Source: Deltaproteobacteria bacterium HGW-Deltaproteobacteria-4
GTDB lineage: Bacteria > Desulfobacterota > Desulfuromonadia > Desulfuromonadales > UBA2197
Length of the DNA stretch: 43,279 nt
Assembly (NCBI GenBank): GCA_002841765.1
Contig: PHAV01000021.1
Span: 1 to 43,279 of the forward strand
Direction of reading: 5' to 3'
Of the stretch, positions 1 to 6,796 are shown piece after piece (position 1 is the stretch's first letter; every line of letters begins with the position of its first letter). Under the pieces are notes generated by a model that was given only the letters and a program-made list of their open reading frames with translations, had not been told where the DNA came from and ran no database searches. The translations under genes were made by a program, and so were the position numbers.

Positions 1-144
1 CTGGAAATCGGCACTCAATCAGTTTACGATCATCTTCGGCGACAGGATGCCGACTTATTAACCGACAAACCCATTTACACAAAATCCTTTACAGGCCCTC
101 TGCTGATCAAGGCGGCGTTAGCGCTACTTGCATCCTGGTTGTAA
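1..144 (+). CDS. C-terminal fragment of an unidentified protein (5' end outside window)
   Basis: Frame 1 is open from the first base and ends with TAA at 142-144, giving 47 residues. The final stretch (LLIKAALALLASWL) is hydrophobic and could be a membrane-associated or buried helix. The start lies upstream of the window. I do not recognise the family from this fragment. The gene is read toward, and ends just before, the repeat-flanked toxin-antitoxin region. It is accepted as coding only because the frame is open up to a stop followed by repeat-type intergenic DNA. Confidence 0.45.
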   Translation: MEIGTQSVYDHLRRQDADLLTDKPIYTKSFTGPLLIKAALALLASWL

Positions 145-157
145 ACATGCACCCTCA

Positions 158-217
158 CTCTCAACCTGCCCGCTAAAAGCAATTATGAAGGCTGAATTAT
201 GAATTACGAAATAGGAT
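158..217. repeat. Direct repeat R1 on the left of the toxin-antitoxin pair
   Basis: It begins with a 21-base segment matching positions 830-850 with one mismatch (CTCAACCTGCCC, then G or A, then CTAAAA). It continues into an AT-rich motif of the form TGAAGG-TGAATTATGAA at 185-203. The second copy (830-886) lies on the other side of the toxin-antitoxin genes. An inverted version of the AT-rich motif sits at 247-263, at the 3' end of the toxin gene. The rest of 145-260 shows no gene. Confidence 0.6.
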
Positions 218-260
218 AGAGAATCTAGGACGTTAGAGCTTAATACTCATAATTCCTCCT

Positions 261-578
261 TCATGATTCGTCATTTACATCATTGTCCCTTAGCCTTTTC
301 CTGATCCATGCCGGACTCCGGCGACAATCGAGCACAGCATAGACAATCACCGTCTCGCCTTCCCGGAGATAGTAGATGGCAAAGGGGAAGCGTTTTGATA
401 GCAATCGGTAATAGTCATCTGCTACAACCAGATGAATGCCACCAAAAAACTATAACGAATCGATGTCGGAATAGAGCGTATCGATGAAGTAACTGCCGAG
501 GCCGCCAGCCTGAGCTTCATAGAATCGGAAACCGCTTGCCAAATCCTCTTGAGCTTCAGCAAGAATGCGAACGTTCAT
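261..578 (-). pseudogene. ParE/RelE-type toxin gene broken by an in-frame amber codon
   Basis: The minus-strand frame from ATG at 578 to TGA at 261 has 105 sense positions, interrupted by one TAG at codon 43 (plus positions 450-452). The parts on either side fit a ParE/RelE-superfamily toxin: an N-terminal stretch MNVRILAEAQEDLASGFRFY and a C-terminal half with RLLSKRFPFAIYY and VYAVLDCRRSPAWIRKR. Such toxins inhibit gyrase or cleave mRNA. The ATG overlaps the antitoxin TGA as ATGA, the usual translational coupling in this module type. A CAG (Gln) to TAG change would explain the stop; Gln at that site is my recollection of the family, not shown here. The 42-residue product before the stop should be inactive. 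The last residues, after the usual family end, are encoded inside an intergenic repeat. Confidence 0.75.
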
Positions 579-793
579 TTCAATGACTCACGGATCTTCA
601 CCTTGGCGACTTCCCAGTCGTCGATCCGGGATTTGCCTTCCTTCACAGCGGCTGCCCGTTCGGCAAGTACCTCACGATGCCATTCCGGGACGGCAACGTC
701 CTGCACATGGTGACAGAGGTCATCCCACAGAGTCTCCATCGTTTCAAGCTTATCGGCAAGGCTCATTTCGTCGAGCTTCAGAGCTACACCCAT
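575..793 (-). CDS. Addiction-module antitoxin (Unstab_antitox / TIGR02574-like)
   Basis: This 72-residue protein starts MGVALKLDEMSLADKLETME and ends DWEVAKVKIRESLK. It has the size and pattern of the unstable antitoxin family: a helical N-terminus, a WDDL segment, an EVLAERAA segment, and a DWxxxKxxIR tail. It would bind and neutralise the adjacent ParE/RelE-type toxin and probably repress its own promoter. The start at 793 was chosen over an upstream ATG at 820 because AAAGGAG lies eight bases before it. Its stop overlaps the toxin start by four bases. Since the toxin is nonsense-mutated, this antitoxin has no functional partner here unless it acts on a toxin elsewhere. Confidence 0.8.
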   Translation of the reverse strand: MGVALKLDEMSLADKLETMETLWDDLCHHVQDVAVPEWHREVLAERAAAVKEGKSRIDDWEVAKVKIRESLK

Positions 794-829
794 GATTAGA
801 CTCCTTTCTTCCGGCGACATGACCGCCGC

Positions 830-886
830 CTCTCAACCTGCCCACTAAAAATAATTTTGACGGTTGAAGGATGAATTATGAAATAG
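830..886. repeat. Direct repeat R2 on the right of the toxin-antitoxin pair
   Basis: Second copy of the element at 158-217, in the same orientation. The first 21 bases differ at one position, and the AT-rich TGAAGGATGAATTATGAA motif recurs at 865-882. Together the two copies bracket the antitoxin and broken toxin, a layout compatible with cassette insertion or with recombination between dispersed intergenic repeats. Confidence 0.6.
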
Positions 887-982
887 AACTCCCTGCCCCA
901 TACCACATTACAAGGTGTCATTTTGTACCGTATTCACGACAGGAAGGCAATGATCAGAATCCAGAACTCGCTTTCTGCCTGA

Positions 983-1090
983 CGTTGCGCCGTTGCGCCG
1001 TCGCGTGAAACCGCTCTTGATCCTTCAGGCACCAAATCGCCTCACGCAACGCCGCCCCAAAAGTAGGCGCTTCTAAGCGACGACGCAACG
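983..1090. repeat. Opposed pair of CGCAACG-type dispersed repeats
   Basis: The left half (983-1011) reads CGTTGCGCCGTTGCG followed by TCGCGTGAAAC. The right half (1038-1055) reads CGCCTCACGCAACGCCGC and is followed by CGACGCAACG up to 1090. The halves are related in opposite orientation and could fold back on one another. Nearly identical halves occur again at 3269-3299 and 3363-3391, so this is a multi-copy intergenic element. Confidence 0.65.
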
Positions 1091-1098
1091 TAAACACC

Positions 1099-1980
1099 TC
1101 AAGCCATCTTCTTCCGTCTCTTCCCCGCCTTCAAATCAAAGTCCACCTGCTCAGGCACATTCCCCGCCGCCGGCGGCAAAAAGTGCTCTCCACTCACCAC
1201 ACTCTTGCCAGTCTTCCCCTCCAACTCTACCCGCGCTTTTCGAGCAATGCCGCCGCCGGCTTTACCGGCCATCTTGTTTTCAGCCAGGCCGGTGGCGACC
1301 ATCGTTTCGGCGATCTGGCGGGTGGAGAGCTCGGCCAGAGCGGTAAAGATCAACTCCGCCTCGCTCATGTGATCACGCAGATTCTCACTCTTCAGACTCT
1401 TGAGCGCCTTGTGTTCCTTGACCCCGACACCAGCCCATTCCCGATGAATGAGATTGGTGAGGATGGCAAACTCCGACTCCTTGCTGATCTCATGTTCTTT
1501 CCAGTAATCGGTCAGCTTGTTGCGGGTCTCCTGCCCCATCATCCGTTGCTGGATCCACTTTTCGCTGCGCCCGTGCTGCTGCCAGTACTCGCGGGCCCGG
1601 TCGAGAGATCGCGCCGGATCGCCCATATCCTGCATCCGCTCGTAACCGACCTTGGCCAACCAGAGCTTGATCGGCTCGGCCTTGGGACTGGGAACAGACT
1701 GGATCAGCCGCAGTAGGGTTTCGGCAGTGGCAACATCAGTGAGGTACTTCTTCCCGTCGGCAGCTTCCAGTTTCAGTCGGTGACAATTTGTCACCGACTC
1801 GCTTCCCTCCTTGCCGATCCGTTCCTTCAGTTTGTTCCAGTACTTTCGAGCTGCCTGAAAGTCGGGCTGCTGAAGCAGAGCCTGAATAATATCCACGACC
1901 GAGAAATACCAGATTTCCGCTTTCTCGTCGTAAATCCTGCGAATTTTGTACTCTTCAAAAATTGCCAACTTGTTGATCAT
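1099..1980 (-). CDS. Bro-N domain protein with DinD-like C-terminal region
   Basis: 293 residues starting MINKLAIFEEYKIRRIYDEK, with AAGGGGGA just before the ATG. The first ~110 residues (WYFSVVDIIQALL, KYWNKLKERI, KYLTDVATAETLLRLI) fit the Bro-N domain found in phage antirepressors and baculovirus BRO proteins, which usually binds DNA. The C-terminal half (RNKLTDYWKEHEI, NLRDHMSEAELIFTALAE, GGGIARKARVELEGKTGK) resembles the C-terminal part of DinD-type DNA-damage-inducible proteins. It is a likely accessory or phage-derived regulator or DNA-damage factor, and its exact role is unknown. It lies downstream of the J-domain gene on the same strand (48-base gap), beside a damaged toxin-antitoxin pair and dispersed repeats. 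The C-terminus is basic (KRRKKMA). Confidence 0.8.
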   Translation of the reverse strand: MINKLAIFEEYKIRRIYDEKAEIWYFSVVDIIQALLQQPDFQAARKYWNKLKERIGKEGSESVTNCHRLKLEAADGKKYLTDVATAETLLRLIQSVPSPKAEPIKLWLAKVGYERMQDMGDPARSLDRAREYWQQHGRSEKWIQQRMMGQETRNKLTDYWKEHEISKESEFAILTNLIHREWAGVGVKEHKALKSLKSENLRDHMSEAELIFTALAELSTRQIAETMVATGLAENKMAGKAGGGIARKARVELEGKTGKSVVSGEHFLPPAAGNVPEQVDFDLKAGKRRKKMA

Positions 1981-2028
1981 AGTTCCCCCTTGCGGCGAGC
2001 TTTAAAGAACAAAGACGTCTCCCTGCAG

Positions 2029-2823
2029 CTATTGCTTATAACTGTTTTTGTAGTAGCGGAGATTGTGCAAACGGTTTTCCTGGACATAGCGCTCAAGTTC
2101 AGCTTCCGTGACGATCCCGCGATCGAGGAAGAACCTTCCCAGCGGCACACCATAACGGCGCTGCCGGCCCAACAGCACCAGGCAGCGGTAATCATTGAGA
2201 AAGCCGAGGCGAACCGCAGCCTGGCCGAAAGGCTCATTCAGGCATTTTTTCTTCAGGATTTCGCGGATATCCCGGTGCGTGAGGTAGTCGAGATCGAGAG
2301 CAATCTCCCCGAGGCGCGGACGATGGCGATATTGCCAGGCGATTGCCTTGATCAAGGTCTCCCAGGAGATGAGCCGCCGGCAGAAGAGATATTCTCCCAG
2401 CCGCAGGGATCGCCTGGGGAGGGAGTTGCCGATATAGAAGAACTCCTTCCCGCTATTCTTCTGCGCCGGCGCTTCTCTATGGCTGAAACCGTTCCTGGTC
2501 TCCCTGGCGGGAGTTTCGGGCTGACGGGCCCTGACCGGTCGCGGCACGGATTTGACCCGCAGGATAAAGTATTTGTCCTGAAATTCTGACTTGAGGATGC
2601 CGTAGGCGTGATTGATCTGCTTGAACTTCTCTTCGAGGGTCCGACGATTCTCGCCGAGGAGCTCGGAGCGGTCGGGATGGAGAAGCAGCGCCTTCTTCCG
2701 GTACTCCTTTTTGATATCGACCATGCCGAGGCGATAGAAAGAGGGGCCGGAGGCTTTAAAGGTCATATCCGCAAAGAGCAGCTGAATGGCCTGCTGCAGT
2801 TCGGCCGGCATGGGCTCAGTCAT
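2029..2823 (-). CDS. J-domain protein with four MshEN-like repeats
   Basis: 264 residues. Residues ~27-85 form a J domain with the HPD motif at 49-51 (YRKKALLLHPDRSELL), the signature needed to stimulate DnaK/Hsp70 ATPase. A proline/basic linker (~90-130) follows. Residues 141-250 contain four units spaced 28-29 residues apart, starting RLGEY, RLGEI, PFGQA and PLGRF at 141, 170, 198 and 227. Each has the RLGxxL...L..A...Q-type pattern of MshEN/GspE-N domains, some of which bind c-di-GMP. No Gly/Phe region or zinc-finger domain is present, so it is not canonical DnaJ. It lies four bases downstream of the thioesterase gene on the same strand, so the two are probably co-transcribed. A specialised co-chaperone is likely; the repeat assignment is my pattern reading. 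Confidence 0.75.
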   Translation of the reverse strand: MTEPMPAELQQAIQLLFADMTFKASGPSFYRLGMVDIKKEYRKKALLLHPDRSELLGENRRTLEEKFKQINHAYGILKSEFQDKYFILRVKSVPRPVRARQPETPARETRNGFSHREAPAQKNSGKEFFYIGNSLPRRSLRLGEYLFCRRLISWETLIKAIAWQYRHRPRLGEIALDLDYLTHRDIREILKKKCLNEPFGQAAVRLGFLNDYRCLVLLGRQRRYGVPLGRFFLDRGIVTEAELERYVQENRLHNLRYYKNSYKQ

Positions 2824-2827
2824 GGTG

Positions 2828-3247
2828 TTATCCCTGAGGAGCGTCCTGGCTGATGATCGGTGTCTTCTTCAGGTAGACCATCCCCTGAAAGAGGGCGACG
2901 AGATCGCCGCTATCGTCGGTGACGTTGACGGTGTAGGTGGCAAGTTTGGGATTGCGGCTTTGTTCTTCGGCTTCGGCGTAGAGGGTGCCGCTGATGGCGG
3001 CCTTGACAAAGGAGACGCTGGTGTTGATCCCCATCGCCATCGGGCCGTAGGAATTGGAGGCAACGGCAAAGACAAAATCGGCGAGGGTAAAGATGGCGCC
3101 GCCATGCACGGTGTTGGCGCCGTTGAAGTGGTGCGGAGCAATCGCCATCCGGGCCCGCGCCATCCCCGGCTCGATCTCAAGGAGTTCGATGCCGACGTGG
3201 CGGGCAAAGTGGTCGTGTTCGTCAAAGAAGGCCTTGATCTTATGCAT
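2828..3247 (-). CDS. PaaI-family hotdog-fold thioesterase
   Basis: 139 residues from the ATG at 3247, chosen because CAGGAG sits nine bases upstream; a longer frame reaches 3280 without a better site. The central segment (FNGANTVHGGAIFTLADFVFAVASN) is the hotdog-fold helix typical of PaaI/YdiI thioesterases, which hydrolyse aryl- or acyl-CoA thioesters. It is followed by the usual strands (NTSVSFVKAAISGTLYAEAEE and VTDDSGDLVALFQGMVY). It should be soluble and act as a dimer or tetramer. The substrate cannot be told from sequence. It is the first gene of a two-gene minus-strand unit with the J-domain protein. A repeat-rich spacer separates it from gatB. Confidence 0.85.
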   Translation of the reverse strand: MHKIKAFFDEHDHFARHVGIELLEIEPGMARARMAIAPHHFNGANTVHGGAIFTLADFVFAVASNSYGPMAMGINTSVSFVKAAISGTLYAEAEEQSRNPKLATYTVNVTDDSGDLVALFQGMVYLKKTPIISQDAPQG

Positions 3248-3268
3248 ACGTCTTAGCTCCTGTAAAAG

Positions 3269-3391
3269 CGCCTCACGCAACGCCGCTACGTCGCAACGAG
3301 AATCCTGAAATCTGAGAGCTTATGATTCATGCCTGCCATTAGACCGTTGGCTTTTTGCCCTTCGTTGCGCCGTTGCGTCGTCGCGTGAAAC
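3269..3391. repeat. Second opposed pair of CGCAACG-type repeats
   Basis: Positions 3269-3286 match 1038-1055 exactly over 18 bases and continue TACGTCGCAACG. Positions 3363-3391 match 983-1011 with one mismatch. Compared with the first locus the two halves are in swapped order. They fill the gatB-thioesterase gap, which holds no gene or obvious promoter. Confidence 0.65.
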
Positions 3392-3409
3392 TACCCTTGC
3401 TTCTATTGA

Positions 3410-4855
3410 CTATTCAGCCAGCTTCTTTTTGAGGAGTTCGTTGACCGCGGCGGGATTCGCCTGCCCTTTGCTCGCTTTCATCACCTGTCCGACGAAGAAA
3501 CCGAAGATCTTTTCGTTGCCGCCTTTGTAATCGGCGACCTGGGCGGGATTCGCGGCAATGATCGTTGCGATAAAGCCTTCGATGGCGCCGCTGTCCGAGA
3601 CCTGGCGCAGGCCTTCGCTGTCGATGATGGTGTCGGCTTCTGTCCCGCTCTCCCACATCTTCTCGAAGACGATCTTCGCCTGTTTGCCGGAGATGGTGCC
3701 ATCGTCGATGCGCTGGAGCATACCGACGAGGAGGGCCGGCGTCACTTTGCAGGCGGTGATGCTGATCCCTGCGTTGTTGAGATTGCGGCTGAGATCGCCG
3801 AGGATCCAGTTGGCCGCCGCCTTGGGCTGGGCGCCGGCAGCGACGCAGGCGTCGAAGTAACGGGCGATCTCCTGTTCGGCAATGAGGATTTCGGCATCGC
3901 GCGCCGGAAGGCCGAGCTCGCTCACGAAACGCTCCATCTTGGCGATCGGCAGTTCGGGGAGGGCAGCACGCACTTCTTCGACCCGCTCGCGGGAGATCTG
4001 TATGGGGACGAGGTCGGGATCGGGGAAGTAGCGGTAGTCGTGCGCCTCCTCCTTGCCGCGCATGGAGCGGGTGGTGCCGCTCTCGGCGTCGTAAAGGCGG
4101 GTCTCCTGCACCACCCGGCCACCGTCTTCGATGAGCTCGGCCTGGCGCTCGACCTCGTATTCGATCGCCTGCTTGATAAAGCGGAAGGAGTTGATGTTCT
4201 TGATCTCGGCGCGGGTGCCGTACTCCGGCTGTCCCCAGGGACGGATCGAGACGTTGGCGTCGCAACGGAAGGAGCCCTCTTCGAGGTTGCCGTCACAGAC
4301 GCCGAGATAGATGACGATCTGGCGCAGTTGCTTGAGGTAGGCGATGGCTTCGTCGGCACTGCGCATGTCCGGCTCGGAGACGACTTCGAGGAGGGGCGTG
4401 CAGGCGCGATTGAGATCGACGTAGCTGTCGCGCCCGGTTGCCGCCCCTTCGCCGTGCAGGAGCTTGCCGGCATCTTCTTCCATGTGGATACGGGTGATGC
4501 CGAGACGCTTGCTCCCCTTTTCCGTCTCGATATCGAGCCAGCCGCCGATGCAGATCGGCTCTTCAAACTGGGAGATCTGGTACCCCTTGGGGAGGTCGGG
4601 GTAGAAGTAGTTCTTGCGGGCAAAGATCGAGCGTTCGGCTATAGTGCAATTGGTCGCCAGCCCGGCCATGATCGCGAATTCGACAACCTTCTCGTTCAGG
4701 ACCGGCAGGGCGCCGGGGAGGCCGAGGCAGACCGGACAGGTCTGGGTATTCGGTTCACTGCCGAAACGAGTCGAGCAGCCGCAGAAGATCTTGGTCTGGG
4801 TCTGGAGCTGGACATGGACTTCCAGTCCGATGACGACTTCATATTTGGATGACAT
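3410..4855 (-). CDS. gatB: Aspartyl/glutamyl-tRNA amidotransferase subunit B
   Basis: 481 residues, the usual GatB length, starting [20 protein letters not shown]. GatB binds misacylated Asp-tRNA(Asn) or Glu-tRNA(Gln), activates the acyl group with ATP, and transamidates it with ammonia channelled from GatA. Visible hallmarks are GLEVHVQL, the CGCSTRFG and [10 protein letters not shown] cysteine region, the [20 protein letters not shown] block, and a C-terminal tail domain ([15 protein letters not shown]...[17 protein letters not shown]) that contacts tRNA. The start at 4855 is preferred to the ATG at 4873 because AAGGA lies before it. It is the last gene of gatC-gatA-gatB, separated from gatA by a 55-base gap that holds a REP-like palindrome. 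Confidence 0.97.
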   Translation of the reverse strand: MSSKYEVVIGLEVHVQLQTQTKIFCGCSTRFGSEPNTQTCPVCLGLPGALPVLNEKVVEFAIMAGLATNCTIAERSIFARKNYFYPDLPKGYQISQFEEPICIGGWLDIETEKGSKRLGITRIHMEEDAGKLLHGEGAATGRDSYVDLNRACTPLLEVVSEPDMRSADEAIAYLKQLRQIVIYLGVCDGNLEEGSFRCDANVSIRPWGQPEYGTRAEIKNINSFRFIKQAIEYEVERQAELIEDGGRVVQETRLYDAESGTTRSMRGKEEAHDYRYFPDPDLVPIQISRERVEEVRAALPELPIAKMERFVSELGLPARDAEILIAEQEIARYFDACVAAGAQPKAAANWILGDLSRNLNNAGISITACKVTPALLVGMLQRIDDGTISGKQAKIVFEKMWESGTEADTIIDSEGLRQVSDSGAIEGFIATIIAANPAQVADYKGGNEKIFGFFVGQVMKASKGQANPAAVNELLKKKLAE

Positions 4856-4874
4856 GGGAAGAATCCTTTTCATT

Positions 4875-4914
4875 GCAGGGGCAAATGACTGGGCGACTCA
4901 CGAGTCGCCCCTAC
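4875..4914. repeat. REP-like GTAGGGGC palindrome between gatA and gatB
   Basis: An inner perfect 9-bp stem, GGGCGACTC / GAGTCGCCC with a 2-base loop (4891-4910), is flanked by outer arms GCAGGGGC (4875-4882) and GCCCCTAC (4907-4914). The GCCCCTAC arm supplies the gatA TAG stop (4911-4913, minus strand). The same arm sequence occurs in the palindrome at 27263-27290. There is no T-run, so it is a repeat rather than a standard intrinsic terminator, although it could modulate gatB expression. Confidence 0.65.
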
Positions 4915-6368
4915 AAAATCGCCTGACGCTGGTGCCACTCGGTCGCCTGTTCATAGGCATAGGCGGCCTGGAGCAGGGTCGCTTCGGCAAAGGGCCGACC
5001 GATCAGCTGCAGGCCGATCGGCAGTCCGCCGGCCGAGAACCCGCAGGGGAGGCTAAGGGCGCAGGTCCCGGCAAGGTTGACCGGGATGGTGAAGATATCC
5101 GAGAGATACATCTGCAGCGGGTCGGCGGTCTTTTCGCCGAGGCGAAAAGCCGGAGTCGGCGCCACCGGCGACAGGAGAACATCAACCTGATCGAAAGCGT
5201 CGATGATGTCTTTGCGGATCAGAGTGCGGGCCTTCTGCGCCTTGAGGTAATACGCGTCATAATAGCCGGCAGAGAGGGCGTAGGTGCCGAGCATGATGCG
5301 ACGCTTGACCTCGGCGCCGAAACCGGCGGCACGACTGCGGCAGTAAAGGGCGTTGAGCCCCTCCCCTTCATCGACGCGCAATCCAAAACGGATCCCGTCG
5401 TAGCGGGCGAGATTGCTCGACGCCTCGGCGGTGGCGATCAGGTAGTAACAGGCGACTGCATACTCGGTATGCGGCAGTGAGATCTCGACGAACTCGGCGC
5501 CGAGTCCGGCAAGGACGCGTTGCGCCTCCTCCAGTGCCGCCTTGACCTCGGGATCGAGTCCGGCACCGAAATACTCGCGGGGGAGGCCGATGCGCAACCC
5601 CTTGACGCCCGTCTCAAGACTGGCGAGATAGTCGGGGACCGGGGTATTAACCGAGGTCGAATCAAGGGGATCATAGCCGGCAATCGCCTGGGTCAGGATC
5701 GCGCAGTCGCGCACGTCGCGGGTCAGCGGCCCGACCTGGTCGAGGGAGGAGGCATAAGCGATGACGCCGTAGCGGGAGACGCGGCCGTAGGTCGGCTTGA
5801 GGCCGACGACGCCGCAATGCGCGGCCGGCTGACGGATCGAGCCACCGGTGTCGGTACCGAGGGCAGCCACAGCGGTACGGGCGGCGACGCAGGCAGCAGA
5901 GCCGCCGGAGGAACCGCCGGTGACATAGTCACGGTTCCAGGGATTGCGCACCACGCCAAATGCGCTGTTTTCATTGGAGCTCCCCATGGCGAACTCATCC
6001 ATATTGACCTTGCCGAGGAGAACGGCGCCGCTGTCGTAGAGACGCTGTACCGCTGTCCCGTCGTAAGGAGGAAGGTAATCCGTAAGAATCTTCGAAGCGC
6101 AGGTGGTGCGGATCCCCTTGGTCACGAAGATATCCTTCAGCGCCAGCGGGATGCCGGTCAGGGGCCGGGCGGCGCCGCCCGCCAGTTCGCGATCCGCAGC
6201 GAGGGCGGCGGTACGGGCCGTTTCAGCAGCAACGGTGATGTAGGCGTTGATCTCACCGTCAACATCGTCGATCCGGGCGAGATAAGCGTCGCACAGCTCC
6301 GAGGCACTGATTTTGCCGCTGCGCAACAGAGTCTGCAGTTGAGAAATACTGTAATCGATTAATGGCAT
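4911..6368 (-). CDS. gatA: Aspartyl/glutamyl-tRNA amidotransferase subunit A
   Basis: 485 residues from ATG 6368 ([15 protein letters not shown]), the family's normal length. An in-frame ATG at 6377 three codons earlier is possible. GatA is the amidase-signature glutaminase that releases ammonia for GatB. The Ser-cisSer-Lys triad is visible: Lys78 in ALKDIF, Ser153 in GGSSGGSAA, Ser177 in [13 protein letters not shown]. The C-terminal part ([36 protein letters not shown]) is also typical. The gene begins just after the gatC stop, with overlapping ribosome-binding space. Its own stop codon is provided by the REP-like palindrome. Confidence 0.97.
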   Translation of the reverse strand: MPLIDYSISQLQTLLRSGKISASELCDAYLARIDDVDGEINAYITVAAETARTAALAADRELAGGAARPLTGIPLALKDIFVTKGIRTTCASKILTDYLPPYDGTAVQRLYDSGAVLLGKVNMDEFAMGSSNENSAFGVVRNPWNRDYVTGGSSGGSAACVAARTAVAALGTDTGGSIRQPAAHCGVVGLKPTYGRVSRYGVIAYASSLDQVGPLTRDVRDCAILTQAIAGYDPLDSTSVNTPVPDYLASLETGVKGLRIGLPREYFGAGLDPEVKAALEEAQRVLAGLGAEFVEISLPHTEYAVACYYLIATAEASSNLARYDGIRFGLRVDEGEGLNALYCRSRAAGFGAEVKRRIMLGTYALSAGYYDAYYLKAQKARTLIRKDIIDAFDQVDVLLSPVAPTPAFRLGEKTADPLQMYLSDIFTIPVNLAGTCALSLPCGFSAGGLPIGLQLIGRPFAEATLLQAAYAYEQATEWHQRQAIL

Positions 6369-6381
6369 AGGTTTCATCCGT

Positions 6382-6669
6382 TCACTCAATAACTTTCGGC
6401 ACCCGGAAGGTGCCGTCTGCACTCTTCGGCGCCGCCGCCATAACCGCATCCCGCTCCAGTGAGGGGCGCAGCTGGTCAGCGCGGAAAGCGTTCGCCATCG
6501 GCACGGCATGGGCGGTCGGGACAATCCCGTCGGTATCGAGATTGGCGAGGGTCGCGACATATGCGAGCATGGCATCCATATCCGCAGCCATGCGCTCGAT
6601 ATCAGGGTCTGAGAGGGTCAGTTTCGCCAGTTTGGCGACCTTTTTCACCTCATCCGCAGTGATCTTCAT
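6382..6669 (-). CDS. gatC: Aspartyl/glutamyl-tRNA amidotransferase subunit C
   Basis: 95 residues starting [20 protein letters not shown], the conserved GatC N-terminus. GatC is a small belt-like subunit that wraps around and stabilises the GatA-GatB complex. The ending FRVPKVIE is characteristic. AAAGGAG is well placed before the ATG. It is the first gene of gatCAB, and a candidate promoter lies directly upstream, between it and the nuo terminator. Confidence 0.96.
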   Translation of the reverse strand: MKITADEVKKVAKLAKLTLSDPDIERMAADMDAMLAYVATLANLDTDGIVPTAHAVPMANAFRADQLRPSLERDAVMAAAPKSADGTFRVPKVIE

Positions 6670-6695
6670 AGAGTCTCTCCTTTAAGCAGCAGGGC

Positions 6696-6726
6696 ATTAA
6701 ATAACATGCAGGGATGATGCTGACAA
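6696..6726 (-). promoter_or_regulatory. Candidate sigma70 promoter of gatCAB
   Basis: On the minus strand, TTGTCA (5 of 6 to consensus) lies at 6726-6721 and TTTAAT (5 of 6) at 6701-6696, with a 19-base spacer. TATTTA with a 17-base spacer is the alternative -10. It sits between the nuo terminator and the gatC ribosome site, the only place for a gatC promoter independent of nuo read-through. Confidence 0.45.
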
Positions 6727-6738
6727 GAGTTGTGCGAT

Positions 6739-6771
6739 AAAAAAAGCCCCTGAACTGGGCGTCAGGGGCTT
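6739..6771 (-). terminator. Intrinsic terminator of the nuo operon
   Basis: Read on the minus strand, a perfect 10-bp stem AAGCCCCTGA / TCAGGGGCTT with an 8-base loop is followed by a run of T. It lies just downstream of the nuoN stop at 6797 and ends the nuo transcript before gatC. Confidence 0.9.
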
Positions 6772-6796
6772 GATGGAACATTGAATCCGTTAACTT

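Larger units (their letters stand above)
794..1098. other. Gene-free intergenic stretch between the antitoxin and Bro-N genes
   Basis: About 300 bases with no convincing gene on either strand. It contains direct repeat R2 (830-886) and the opposed CGCAACG-type repeats (983-1090). A candidate Shine-Dalgarno followed by ATG at about 952 opens only ten codons and was not called. The antitoxin promoter must lie here, but I see no clear -35/-10 pair. Confidence 0.6.

Noticed and set aside
952-984. Short frame after AGGAAGGCA in the repeat region
   Set aside because: It is ten codons only, within intergenic repeat DNA, with no sign of conservation.
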